Origin: Parasedimentitalea huanghaiensis
GTDB taxonomy: Bacteria; Pseudomonadota; Alphaproteobacteria; Rhodobacterales; Rhodobacteraceae
Assembly (NCBI RefSeq): GCF_009753675.1
Contig: NZ_WQLV01000007.1
Coordinates: 62,001 to 126,000, forward strand
Direction of reading: 5' to 3'
Length of the DNA stretch: 64,000 nt
Both the position numbers and the translations under genes were made by a program. Of this stretch, positions 53,653 to 62,633 are shown in pieces. Under the pieces are notes generated by a model that saw nothing but the letters and a program-made list of their open reading frames with translations, was not told the origin of the DNA and made no database searches. Every line of letters begins with the position of its first letter. Within the stretch, counting starts at the first letter, position 1.

Positions 53653-55344
53653 ATGACATCCAAATTGAATGGCGCCGAAGCCATGGTTCAAATGCTCGAG
53701 GCGCACGGGGTAAAACATATTTTCGGGCTTTGCGGCGACACGACACTGCCCTTTTATGATGCAATGCTGCGTGGCGATCATGGCATGACACATGTGCTGA
53801 CCCGCGACGAGCGGAGCGCGACATACATGGCTGATGGCTATTCGCGCGTGACCGGCCGGGTTGGTGTTGCAGAAGGTCCATCTGGCGGGGGCGCAACCTA
53901 CATCCTACCCGGCCTGATTGAAGCGACTGAGAGCTCTTATGCTGTGTTGGGCATCACCACAGACATATCAGTTGGGTCGTATGGGAAGTATCCGCTGACC
54001 GAAGTCGACCAAGACAGGTTGATGCAGCCACTGACCAAGTGGAACACGGTGATCAAACAGTCGGCGCATATTCCGCGTATGGTACGCACTGCGTTTCGCG
54101 CCATGACGACCGGTCGTTCAGGGGCCGCGCATCTTGGCCTGCCCTACGACGTTCAATACGATCAGGTCGACCCGTCAGATATCTGGGCTGATCCAAAGCA
54201 CCAGAGCTACCCCGCCTATCCACAGGCTCCGGAACAAGGCGCTGCTGAAGCCGCCGTGGACGCAATCTTATCCGCTAAAAATCCGCTGATCGTCTGTGGT
54301 GGTGGCGTTGTGATATCCGGCGCAATGGAGGAGTTGTCTCGCCTCGCGACCCGACTCGATATTCCTGTGGCCACCTCGATCTCCGGTCAAGGCTCGCTCG
54401 CCGAAACCCACCCCAACTGTCTGGGTGTTGTTGGCTCGAACGGCGGCACAGATCAAACCTGGGAGCTGATGGAGCAAGCCGATCTTGTGGTCTTCATGGG
54501 ATGCCGTGCAGGCTCAACCACAACCTCCCGCTGGGAAGCCCCCACTGCAGCCGCTCGGATCGTACACTTTGACAATGACCCCATGGTGATTGGTGCAAAC
54601 TACCGGACCGAAGTGGGTGTCGTTGGAGATTTGCGGCTGGCCCTCGCTCAGGTAAACGCAGTTTTAGATGCGGGCGATCAGGGTGCTGATACCTTCGGTG
54701 GCGCAACCGCCATTGCCGACATCAAAAAGCGCAAGTTTGACGTGTTCCGGAAATTCGCTGCCAGCGATGAAGCACCAATTCGCCCCGAGCGGGTGATCGA
54801 TACCTTGATGAAGGTGCTGCCGCCTGATGCAACTGTAGTGTCAGATCCCGGCACCAGCTGCCCCTATTTCTCGGCCTACTACCAGCTGCCTCAGGCAGGG
54901 CGTCATTTCATTACCAACCGCGCACATGGGGCACTTGGGTATTCGCTATCTGCGGCTCTGGGCGCATGGTTCGGGCGACCTAGCAGCAAGGTCGTGGCCC
55001 TGATGGGGGATGGTTCGTTTGGGTTCACAGTGGGTGAACTGGAAACCGTGTGCCGGTGTCGCGCGCCAATTACATTTGTTGTGTTCTCCAACTCAAACTT
55101 TGGCTGGATCAAAGCGAGCCAGCATGCAGACAAGGATGCGCGCTATTACAACGTCGACTTCAACCGCACCGATCATGCGGCTATCGCTGCTGCCTATGGG
55201 GTGAAAAGCTGGCGGGTTGAAAACCCTGCGGATCTGGAACGAGTGATGCGGGAAGCGGTTGACCATGACGGGCCGACATTGATTGATGTGGTGACACAGC
55301 CGCTAGAAGAAACCAACGCACCTGTTCGGCGTTGGATGGGCTAA
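53653..55344 (+). CDS. ThDP-dependent enzyme, acetolactate synthase-like
   Basis: 563 aa with the three-domain POX layout. Catalytic Glu53 in TRDERSATYMADGYSR, central domain LIVCGGGVVISGAMEEL, and the ThDP/Mg motif GDGSFGFTVGE with FSNSNFG closing it about 27 residues later. Such enzymes decarboxylate 2-oxo acids or ligate aldehydes. The N-terminus (GLCGDTTLPFYDAM) differs from true IlvB and from sulfoacetaldehyde acetyltransferase as I know them, so I leave the reaction open. Divergent from GntR; convergent with the TRAP genes. Confidence 0.88.
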   Translation: MTSKLNGAEAMVQMLEAHGVKHIFGLCGDTTLPFYDAMLRGDHGMTHVLTRDERSATYMADGYSRVTGRVGVAEGPSGGGATYILPGLIEATESSYAVLGITTDISVGSYGKYPLTEVDQDRLMQPLTKWNTVIKQSAHIPRMVRTAFRAMTTGRSGAAHLGLPYDVQYDQVDPSDIWADPKHQSYPAYPQAPEQGAAEAAVDAILSAKNPLIVCGGGVVISGAMEELSRLATRLDIPVATSISGQGSLAETHPNCLGVVGSNGGTDQTWELMEQADLVVFMGCRAGSTTTSRWEAPTAAARIVHFDNDPMVIGANYRTEVGVVGDLRLALAQVNAVLDAGDQGADTFGGATAIADIKKRKFDVFRKFAASDEAPIRPERVIDTLMKVLPPDATVVSDPGTSCPYFSAYYQLPQAGRHFITNRAHGALGYSLSAALGAWFGRPSSKVVALMGDGSFGFTVGELETVCRCRAPITFVVFSNSNFGWIKASQHADKDARYYNVDFNRTDHAAIAAAYGVKSWRVENPADLERVMREAVDHDGPTLIDVVTQPLEETNAPVRRWMG

Positions 55345-55375
55345 ACGGTCTCTGCACCTGCAGTCCATGCCCAAT

Positions 55376-55415
55376 AAAAAGACCGCCCCAGCCAATGGCC
55401 GGGGCGGTCCTTTTT
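55376..55415. terminator. Bidirectional intrinsic terminator
   Basis: 13-bp stem with one mismatch (55381-55393, 55397-55409), 3-nt loop, flanked by A5 at 55376-55380 and T5 at 55411-55415, so both strands end in a U-tract. It separates the ThDP-enzyme gene from the convergent TRAP operon. Confidence 0.9.
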
Positions 55416-55432
55416 GTTTTCGGTTTTCTGAG

Positions 55433-56746
55433 TTAGCTTCCAGGCCGCGAGCGGATGTTTTCTGGTAACCACGTGGCCAGTTCAGGCCAGACCACCAAGA
55501 TCACAACCATCAGCAACATCAGGCCAACCATCGGGATGGCGGTTTTTGAGATGTAGGAGATTTCGTGTTTGGTCATGCCCTGCAGCACAAACAGGTTGAA
55601 ACCAATCGGTGGCGTCACCTGTGCCATCTCGACGACCACAACAATGAAGATACCAAACCAGATCGGGTCAATTCCAGCCTGACGGATCATCGGCTCGATG
55701 ATCGCCATCGTCAGCACAACCGAGGAAATCCCATCCAGGAACATACCAAGGAAGACATAGAATATGGTCAGCGCAACGATGAGCGCCAATGGTGACAGGT
55801 TCAAAGTATCAATCCAGTCAGCCAGCGCCCGCGGCAGGCCAGTGAAGCCCATTGACAGTGACAGGAAAAAGGCCCCCATCAGGATCAAGGAGATCATCGC
55901 CGACGTTCGTGTGGCCCCCATGAGAGACTCGGTAAACGTGCTCCAGCTAAGCGAGCCCTGCATAAAGGCAAGCGTCAGGGAGCCAAGCACACCAACAGCG
56001 GCAGCTTCTGTGGCTGTGGCAAAGCCAAGATACATCGAGCCAATGACAACCGTAACCAACATAAGTACTGGCACTAGGAAACGGCTCTCGGCCAGCATGG
56101 TTCCAAAACTCATCGGTGGTTCCGGATCTGGGCGCGGCCCCTTGGTGAAGAAATGCCAACCCATGATGTAGAGAGTGAACAGGCTTGCCAGCACCAGCCC
56201 AGGAAGGATCCCAGCCATGAACAGTTTGGTGATCGATTCATTGATCGTGACCCCATAGACGATCAAGGTCAGGGATGGCGGGATCATCAGGCCCAGTGTG
56301 GCTGCGCCAGCCAGGGTACCGATGATCATGTGCTCGGGGTAGCCGCGTTTACGCAGCTCCGGGATCGACATTTTGCCAACCGTGGTCAGGGTAGCGGCAG
56401 ATGACCCGGAGACCGCAGCAAAGATCGTGCAGCCGGCAATATTGGTATGGAGCAACCCACCCGGCAACCAGCGCATCCAAGGCGCCAGTCCGCGGAACAT
56501 ATCCTGCGATAATCGGGTTCGATATAATATCTCCCCCATCCAGATGAATAGCGGCAGAGCGGTCAGCGTCCAGCTTGAAGAGCCAGTCCAGATGGTTGTG
56601 ATCATCGCATCCCCAGGCGGGCGAGAAGTGAACATGACCATGCCAACCCAGGCCACGCCCATCAGCGCCAGCCCGATCCAAACTGAACCACCCAAAAGGG
56701 CGAACAGTACGAACAAGAAAATAATGGTAGTGTAGAGCTCGCTCAT
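55433..56746 (-). CDS. dctM: TRAP transporter large permease (DctM)
   Basis: 437 aa, about twelve membrane segments. Marks: AAVSGSSAATLTTVGKMSIPEL, LMIPPSLTLIVYGV, TPPIGFNLFVLQGMT. Ion-coupled uptake of an organic acid or amine together with DctQ and DctP. The start overlaps the dctQ stop by 4 bp. Confidence 0.94.
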   Translation of the reverse strand: MSELYTTIIFLFVLFALLGGSVWIGLALMGVAWVGMVMFTSRPPGDAMITTIWTGSSSWTLTALPLFIWMGEILYRTRLSQDMFRGLAPWMRWLPGGLLHTNIAGCTIFAAVSGSSAATLTTVGKMSIPELRKRGYPEHMIIGTLAGAATLGLMIPPSLTLIVYGVTINESITKLFMAGILPGLVLASLFTLYIMGWHFFTKGPRPDPEPPMSFGTMLAESRFLVPVLMLVTVVIGSMYLGFATATEAAAVGVLGSLTLAFMQGSLSWSTFTESLMGATRTSAMISLILMGAFFLSLSMGFTGLPRALADWIDTLNLSPLALIVALTIFYVFLGMFLDGISSVVLTMAIIEPMIRQAGIDPIWFGIFIVVVVEMAQVTPPIGFNLFVLQGMTKHEISYISKTAIPMVGLMLLMVVILVVWPELATWLPENIRSRPGS

Positions 56747-57456
56747 TCGACCGCCTCCGAAATAATGCTAGACTGGCGGGTGACCAGAAGCCGGGTCAGA
56801 TAGTCCCAAATGGCGACAGCCAGCAGGACCGTGCCAATCGACATCGGTAGTTGTGGCAGCCAGACTGGAGTGTAGACCCACTCTGATCCGGTTTCGGCCC
56901 AAATCTGCGCCCATTTGCTGGGTGCGTTTGCGAACATGGAAAAAAAGGACAAAAGCCACTCGGGCACAAAGTCCTGCCCTTGCGTGCGATCGTTCAATAG
57001 TTTCGATAGCACGTTAGTCTTGATCGCGTAGCGCGCAAAATACGTCGCTGTGATCGCGGCAATCCACATCGCCAATGCATCCAACCAAAAACCCAAAAAA
57101 CGGTTCATATTCAGGAATATAGACACCCGGATATGGGCGCCACGGGTCAGCGCATGGGCCATCGCCAAGAACGATGTGGCCGCCATCGCATAGCCTGCAT
57201 ACTCGGTTGATCCGGAAAATGTCACGCTACTCCAGCGGGAAATCATCTGCCCTATAATCAACAGAAGAATGGTTACCATAAAGCAGGCCGCCACCACTCC
57301 GGCGCCTAGATAGATACGATCAAGCACGCGCCAGACAGGCGTCAGCAACCGCTCCGCTGGTTTTCGATAAAGCAGACAAAACGCTGCCAATATGGTTGGA
57401 AAAATGAAAAGCCATACCCATAACGGCAGGCCCAGAAAAGGTTGCCAGTCGCGCAA
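56743..57456 (-). CDS. dctQ: TRAP transporter small permease (DctQ)
   Basis: 237 aa, longer than usual; an N-terminal hydrophobic helix (LPLWVWLFIFPTILAAFC) precedes the four-helix DctQ domain containing ALTRGAHIRVSIFL. A ~45-residue loop before the last helix is also unusual. ATGA overlap with dctM. Confidence 0.87.
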   Translation of the reverse strand: MRDWQPFLGLPLWVWLFIFPTILAAFCLLYRKPAERLLTPVWRVLDRIYLGAGVVAACFMVTILLLIIGQMISRWSSVTFSGSTEYAGYAMAATSFLAMAHALTRGAHIRVSIFLNMNRFLGFWLDALAMWIAAITATYFARYAIKTNVLSKLLNDRTQGQDFVPEWLLSFFSMFANAPSKWAQIWAETGSEWVYTPVWLPQLPMSIGTVLLAVAIWDYLTRLLVTRQSSIISEAVE

Positions 57457-57481
57457 TACCCTATCCCCCGGTCAGATGAGA

Positions 57482-57513
57482 CACGGCCCCACGCATAGAT
57501 GCGAAGGGCCGTG
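57482..57513 (-). other. Intercistronic stem-loop between dctP and dctQ
   Basis: Outer 8-bp arms (57482-57489, 57506-57513) enclose an inner stem (57492-57496 with 57499-57503) separated by a 2x2 internal loop. No U-tract. Likely an mRNA-protecting structure that raises receptor over permease synthesis. Confidence 0.7.
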
Positions 57514-57527
57514 AAATTTGTGTGGCT

Positions 57528-58502
57528 TTAGTTGGCGTTATAAGCGTCAAGGATCGCTTGACCATCTGCGCCGGTGTCCTTCAGCCAAGTGGCCTGCATG
57601 TCAGCACCGATAGCTTCCAGTTCTTTCAGGAAATCAGCGCCAGCGTTTTCAACTTTCATGCCGTTTGCTTCAAGCTGCTCAAAATACCAACCTGCAAGCT
57701 CCTCTGACTTGGCAGAACATGCAGCACCCGTTTCGTCGGCAGCCTTTTGCACAGCAGCCTGTGTGTCAGCGTCCAAGCCTTCCCAAACACCTTTGTTCAC
57801 CATCACATAGTTGCGTGGCAACCAGGCGTTGACCTTGTAGTAGTTGGACAGATGTTCCCAAACTTTACGGTCGTAACCAGTAGACCCTGACGAGATGAAT
57901 GCCTCGGCTACACCTGTGGCTAGGGCTTGGCTCAATTCTGCCGCTTCAACCTGAACTGGGACCATACCGAGTGCCTCAGCAAAGGTGGCAGTTGCTGTGT
58001 TGTATGAACGAAACTTGACGCCCTGGGTGTCAGCAGACGAGTTCACGTCTTTGTTGAAGTAGAAACCCTGCCCCGGCCATGGGCAGGTGTACAAAGTGAC
58101 AAGATTTATATCTGCCAGCTGCCCGTTGACTGTATCCTTAGCTGCTTCCCAAAGCTTAGCGTTGTCAGCATAGGTTGTGGCAACAAACGGCAGGTTATCC
58201 CAACCCAGAAGTGGCACTTCGTTAGCGTGGGCTGCCATGAAACGTTCCCCGATTGGCACCTGTCCAGTTTGAATAGCCCGCTTGATTTCGCCGCCTTTGA
58301 ATAGCGAACCACCCGGGTGCACAGTGATGTCCAGGTCACCGCTTGTGTACTCACGCACTTTGTCTGCAAACACGACACCCATTTCCGAGTGGAAATTGGT
58401 GGCCGAATAGGCCATTGGCATGTCCCATTTCTCTGCCGAGGCTGCGGTAGCGCCCAGTGCAATGGTCGAAACAGTTAGCGCGGCTTTTACTGAGTATTTC
58501 AT
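57528..58502 (-). CDS. dctP: TRAP transporter substrate-binding protein (DctP)
   Basis: About 324 aa. Start at 58502 (MKYSVKAAL) with GGGAG upstream; signal peptide ends near ATAASA. DctP marks: VFADKVREYTSGDLDITVHPGG region, GVKFRSYNTATATFAEALG and the conserved Arg (FRSYN) that grips a ligand carboxylate. 48 bp after the DadA-like gene. Confidence 0.93.
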   Translation of the reverse strand: MKYSVKAALTVSTIALGATAASAEKWDMPMAYSATNFHSEMGVVFADKVREYTSGDLDITVHPGGSLFKGGEIKRAIQTGQVPIGERFMAAHANEVPLLGWDNLPFVATTYADNAKLWEAAKDTVNGQLADINLVTLYTCPWPGQGFYFNKDVNSSADTQGVKFRSYNTATATFAEALGMVPVQVEAAELSQALATGVAEAFISSGSTGYDRKVWEHLSNYYKVNAWLPRNYVMVNKGVWEGLDADTQAAVQKAADETGAACSAKSEELAGWYFEQLEANGMKVENAGADFLKELEAIGADMQATWLKDTGADGQAILDAYNAN

Positions 58503-58549
58503 GATCATTTTGATCTCCCTGTTGATTATTTTATTGTTCTGTTGGCCTT

Positions 58550-59791
58550 TTAGGCGAACCGTTTTGGCTCGTAAGGCTTCATATCCATATTGTTGCGCTG
58601 GCCGCAGATCATATCCGCCACCATGCGTCCGGTTTTAGGTCCGCCCGTCAACCCGATGTGATGGTGACCAAAGGCAGCGTAGACCCCGGAAGTCCCCACT
58701 TCGCCGATCAACGGCAGGCTGTCAGACGGGGCTGGCCGAAAGCCCAGCCACTCTTCTTCGCTGCTGGCCGTCATGTTAGGAAACACTTCCCGAACCTTTT
58801 TGCGCATCAGCTTAAGTGGTGCCTTTGACGGAGTATCCTGTAACCCACCAAATTCAACAACACCTGCGCACCTTAGCCCCTGATCCATTGAAGTCGCAAC
58901 GAATTTCCCAGACGTTAGCATCAGCGGGTTGTTGGGGGTCTGTGAAGGATCTTTGAACAAGATGTGATACCCTCGTTCAGCTTCGAGTGGAACATTAAGG
59001 CCCAGCTTCTGCATCAGAGGTTTTGACCAGACCCCTGTTGCAAGCACCGCTTGATCGCAATCAAACCGCCCCTGCGTGGTTTCAACCGCACTGATACGCC
59101 CGCCACTTAGGTCAAAATCTTTGACCTCGGCCTGAACAAATTGTCCGCCCAACTGCTTCAACAGCTTGACCAGATCCTGGACATAGTGGCCGGGATTATG
59201 GATAAACCCATGGTTCTTGTTCACAGCCAGCAGTTTAACGGTCTTCGCCAGAATTGGTTCTTTTTCCTGAACGGCGGCCCCTTCGATCAATTCAGGCACA
59301 AAACCAGCTTCGCGCCGCAGCTCCCATGTGTAAGCATCTGCTTCAAAGGCAGCCCGATCTGCATAGGCAATATTGTATTCGCTTTCCTGCACCCATCTGG
59401 CCGCTTCGGTACCCGCAGTGAGCGCTTGGTGCTGTTCCAGGCTATCTCCAACGATATGGGTAAGCCCTTGGGCAATGCGACGGGTGTCACTGTCATTGGC
59501 ATTTGACAGGTAGCGTAGCAGCCAAGGCAGCAGTTTGGGCGTGTAACCCCAGCGCAAAAACAGTGGGAAATTTGGGTCCGCCAGATACTTGGGGCCCTTG
59601 GTGATCAGGCCCGGAGCAGTCACTGGCACCATGGAGCATGCAGCCAGGATGCAGCCATTTCCATAAGACGCGCCCATACCCGGCTCGCCTTTATCGATTA
59701 GCGTCACTTGGTGCCCAGCGCGGGCTAGCCAGATCGCAGTGGCAGCACCAACAATACCTGCTCCAACAATTATTGTATGCGATTGGGTCAT
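58550..59791 (-). CDS. DadA-like FAD-dependent amine/D-amino-acid oxidoreductase
   Basis: 413 aa of the DAO family. N-terminal FAD loop GAGIVGAATAIWLARAGHQV, substrate-side segments GASYGNGCILAA and ERGYHILFKD, and the C-terminal FAD contact FGHHHIGLTGGPKTGRMVADMI. Oxidises a D-amino acid or a secondary amine to an oxo acid plus amine. First gene of the run with dctPQM, so the substrate is probably the TRAP ligand. Divergent from a LysR gene. Confidence 0.89.
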   Translation of the reverse strand: MTQSHTIIVGAGIVGAATAIWLARAGHQVTLIDKGEPGMGASYGNGCILAACSMVPVTAPGLITKGPKYLADPNFPLFLRWGYTPKLLPWLLRYLSNANDSDTRRIAQGLTHIVGDSLEQHQALTAGTEAARWVQESEYNIAYADRAAFEADAYTWELRREAGFVPELIEGAAVQEKEPILAKTVKLLAVNKNHGFIHNPGHYVQDLVKLLKQLGGQFVQAEVKDFDLSGGRISAVETTQGRFDCDQAVLATGVWSKPLMQKLGLNVPLEAERGYHILFKDPSQTPNNPLMLTSGKFVATSMDQGLRCAGVVEFGGLQDTPSKAPLKLMRKKVREVFPNMTASSEEEWLGFRPAPSDSLPLIGEVGTSGVYAAFGHHHIGLTGGPKTGRMVADMICGQRNNMDMKPYEPKRFA

Positions 59792-59914
59792 TTACAGGCT
59801 CCGGCAGGTTTTCCGGTCAGGGGTTTGATTAGTCGTGGCACATTGATTTCCATAATTTTTTGCTACCATGCCCGCAGGGATGTATCATTTCAAATATGAA
59901 TTTCTGGCCATGCC

Positions 59915-59940
59915 ATCATTTTTTATGATATATATGTGTC
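59915..59940 (+). promoter_or_regulatory. Promoter/dyad immediately before the LysR gene
   Basis: A small dyad ATCAT-N5-ATGAT (59915-59929) contains TATGAT (59924-59929), a good -10. The ATG follows only 11 nt later with no Shine-Dalgarno, which predicts a nearly leaderless message. Confidence 0.45.
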
Positions 59941-60843
59941 ATGCACCTTAGATTTCGCCAATTACAGGCCTTTCACGCCACCATCGAAACCGGCACCGTT
60001 ACCGGCGCGGCCTCTATACTTGGGGTATCGCAACCTGCGATTTCCAACTTGCTGCACCAGCTAGAACGCCAGACCCGTTTCAAGCTATTCGAGCGTATCA
60101 AAGGCCGACTGGTCGCGACCCCAGAGGCCAGTCTTCTTTATCAGGAAATTGACACCGTTGTGCGGGGTTTTGATCATGTAAGTCAGGCGGTTATCGATCT
60201 GCAAAACAAGCAAGCTGGACAGCTCCAGGTGGCCTCACAACACTCGATGTCATTTGGTTTTATGCCCAAACTGATCGCTCGGTTTGCTCATGGCCGACCG
60301 GATATGACAATTTCTTTTCAGTCGCAATATTCAGCCAAGATCCAAGAGTGGGTAATGTCGGGGCTATTTGAAATCGGCGTCTGCGAAATTCCTGTCCTGC
60401 ATGACACCCTGGAAGTGCATCCGATCACCGTCGAAACCCTGATCGCGATGCCAGAAGATAGTCCGTTGGCGCAGCACCAAGTCTTGACCCCAGAGCTATT
60501 GGATGGCGTGCCATTTATCGTCATGGGGCCTGATCATATGACCCACCGCCGTACACGAGAAGCCTTTCACAGTGCAGGTATCCCATTGAAAACAAGGGTT
60601 CACTCTCATTTATTCAAAAACCTGCTGAGTTTTGTCAAAGAAGGTATGGGCGTATCAATCCTCGATCCCTTTGTGTTGGACTTTGATTTTGAGGGCGGCT
60701 TTATCACCCGCCCCTTTCGTCCCTCTATCATGATGGAAATGGCAGTAATTACTTCCAAAACACGCCCTCTGTCTGCAATTGGACAGGACTTTCTATCTTT
60801 GCTTCTATCTGAATTAGAGACCTATTCGCCACCTGTCCGATAG
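59941..60843 (+). CDS. LysR family transcriptional regulator
   Basis: 300 aa. N-terminal helix-turn-helix (TGAASILGVSQPAISNLLHQLE) and a periplasmic-binding-like effector domain (GQLQVASQHSMSFGFMPKLI onward). It resembles OccR/NocR-type regulators of amine or opine use. Divergent from the DadA-TRAP operon by 149 bp; probably its activator, with the substrate as inducer. Confidence 0.9.
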   Translation: MHLRFRQLQAFHATIETGTVTGAASILGVSQPAISNLLHQLERQTRFKLFERIKGRLVATPEASLLYQEIDTVVRGFDHVSQAVIDLQNKQAGQLQVASQHSMSFGFMPKLIARFAHGRPDMTISFQSQYSAKIQEWVMSGLFEIGVCEIPVLHDTLEVHPITVETLIAMPEDSPLAQHQVLTPELLDGVPFIVMGPDHMTHRRTREAFHSAGIPLKTRVHSHLFKNLLSFVKEGMGVSILDPFVLDFDFEGGFITRPFRPSIMMEMAVITSKTRPLSAIGQDFLSLLLSELETYSPPVR

Positions 60844-61201
60844 CCCACACTCCCCTTTAGCAAAGCCGAAAAGTTAAGGTCTTACGCATCAGATCTTGGC
60901 AAGTCTGCGATACTGTAAGACTTGTTTGTACTGAGCCCGGCCAAGTGTGGATAGAAAATGAGCTTTACCACATTCCCAGATGACATTTTTGCAAGATAAG
61001 AACTCATGTGGAGTTTCGCGCTGGCTCAATCCCCCTCAGTCCAAACCCACCAAACGCCCATACCCTTTCGCCGAATACCTTCTAACTGCACCCACTAGCG
61101 TAAAATCAAATGCGTGATGGATTGTTACGTTGGGCGGCATTGATGTAGGTATGAACAATTAGAACCTGCTTGATACTTGGTAATTAGGATGGGTAACGGA
61201 A
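60844..61201. other. Intergenic stretch after the LysR gene
   Basis: 358 bp without a credible gene. It contains an imperfect hairpin with GTCTTAC/GTAAGAC arms (about 60880-60921), which might end the LysR transcript, and a low-coding-quality, A/T-richer stretch before the methyltransferase. Nothing further recognised. Confidence 0.5.
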
Positions 61202-62152
61202 ATGAATCCAGTTGTGGCAGCACTCCGTACGGCAGCATCGCCCAGAATACGTCTTTCAGATCTTGCGACACAATCGTGTCCATGCTGTCGAAGAAAAGCC
61301 ACCTCAGTCTCTCGCTATCCTGCATTTGTCAGCAAATTTTTTTCTGGATTGCTACTCGCTCATTGCGACAATTGCGGGACCGGATGGGTACCGATCCCAA
61401 ATCTCGATCTCGATACCTACTATGAAAAACACTACGCGAAAGAGGTTCGTAAAGATCGATTGTTCGAAGGGAAGTTTTACGGGCCGGACAATCCGGTCTG
61501 GTCAAAAGAAAAACACGCAGTGCGCGACCGTGCAAAGCGACACGCTGATATACTTCACCGAATTGCCCCAAACGCGCAGGACGTGCTCGATATTGGCTGC
61601 GGCGAAGGTTACTTGCTCCACAATATTAACGTGCCGCGAAAATTTGCGCTGGAGTCAGACGAGAACGTCCAGGGTATTTTGCAAGAAGAAGTGGGCGCAA
61701 CAATGATCGGACAGCTACCAGAGAAACCCACGTTTGACGTGATCGTGGCATCCCATGTTGTGGAGCATTTTACCTATGACACTGTGCGCGATTATATGTT
61801 GGGTTTTATTGCAGCGCTAAAACCAAATGGCGTTGTTTTAATAGAAGTACCGCCGGGTGCCTGGCAACTAGAGGAGTTCGCGGCCGGAAATCGCCCTCCC
61901 AACCAAAGGCTTGAACCGCATACGTTGTTTTTCTCCTCTTACGCCATGAATATGATGCTGCTGGATTCAGGCTTCGAGATCGTGCAATCGATACGCTGCC
62001 CATGGACTAAAAATCATATGAATGATTTCAAAATTAAGAAACAAGTGCCCGAAAATGTTTACAACGATGCCGACTATGTTTTTGTTGGACGCAAACCAGC
62101 AGGACAGACAGTTTGGCCAGGGTTGGTTAGAAAGTTACGGGCCTTGACCTGA
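61202..62152 (+). CDS. Class I SAM-dependent methyltransferase with N-terminal zinc ribbon
   Basis: 316 aa. Two Cys pairs near the N-terminus (SCPCCRRK and CDNCGTGW) form a likely zinc ribbon; the SAM motif VLDIGCGEGYLL follows at about residue 130, then ASHVVEHF and a late PPGAWQLEE. This layout is common in methyltransferases acting on surface sugars or nucleotide sugars. Isolated gene; substrate unknown. Confidence 0.84.
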   Translation: MNPVVAALRTAASPRIRLSDLATQSCPCCRRKATSVSRYPAFVSKFFSGLLLAHCDNCGTGWVPIPNLDLDTYYEKHYAKEVRKDRLFEGKFYGPDNPVWSKEKHAVRDRAKRHADILHRIAPNAQDVLDIGCGEGYLLHNINVPRKFALESDENVQGILQEEVGATMIGQLPEKPTFDVIVASHVVEHFTYDTVRDYMLGFIAALKPNGVVLIEVPPGAWQLEEFAAGNRPPNQRLEPHTLFFSSYAMNMMLLDSGFEIVQSIRCPWTKNHMNDFKIKKQVPENVYNDADYVFVGRKPAGQTVWPGLVRKLRALT

Positions 62153-62329
62153 ACCACCTTGGCTTGGGTATCAAACACACAGATCACAGCACTACTTGTA
62201 CAATGGTCCTAGTAGTCAGCAATTTTGCCCATCCCCGCAGACCGAAAATCCGTAGAACCGACGCGCAAAGAGATTGAGGGAATGGAAATCCCACAACAAA
62301 TATCATTTATCAAGAACAGGGAAAGTAGT

Positions 62330-62416
62330 TGGTGCGGTCGAGAAGACTCGAACTTCCACGGGTGTTACCCCACAGCGACCTCAACGCTGCGCGTCTACCA
62401 ATTCCGCCACGACCGC
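62330..62416 (-). tRNA. tRNA-Leu (anticodon GAG)
   Basis: 87-nt cloverleaf on the minus strand: acceptor GCGGTCG paired with CGACCGC, D-arm with GGTAGACGC, anticodon stem CAGCG/CGCTG with loop TTGAGGT (GAG), a long variable arm typical of leucine tRNA, T-loop GTTCGAGTC and encoded CCA (62330-62332). Confidence 0.96.
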
Positions 62417-62633
62417 ACTGTCAGGCTTGGTAGGGCGGCGTATAGACGAGGTCTGCAATGAAGTGAAGTCGAAAGTTGCCTCCATTGGAAAATTGTTTTC
62501 CAACAGCCCATTCACTGAACTCAAATTTGCATGCCCGTTCTAGAACTATAGTCAGAACATTGAATTAAAACACAAATCCAGACCAAGAAAGTGGTCCGGA
62601 TTTGCAATTCTTCGCCCTCTTACAAATAGATCA

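Noticed and set aside
62153-62329. Integration site or mobile-element scar next to tRNA-Leu
   Set aside because: No integrase gene and no duplicated tRNA 3' end were found within the window, although both tRNA genes are intact and could serve as targets elsewhere.
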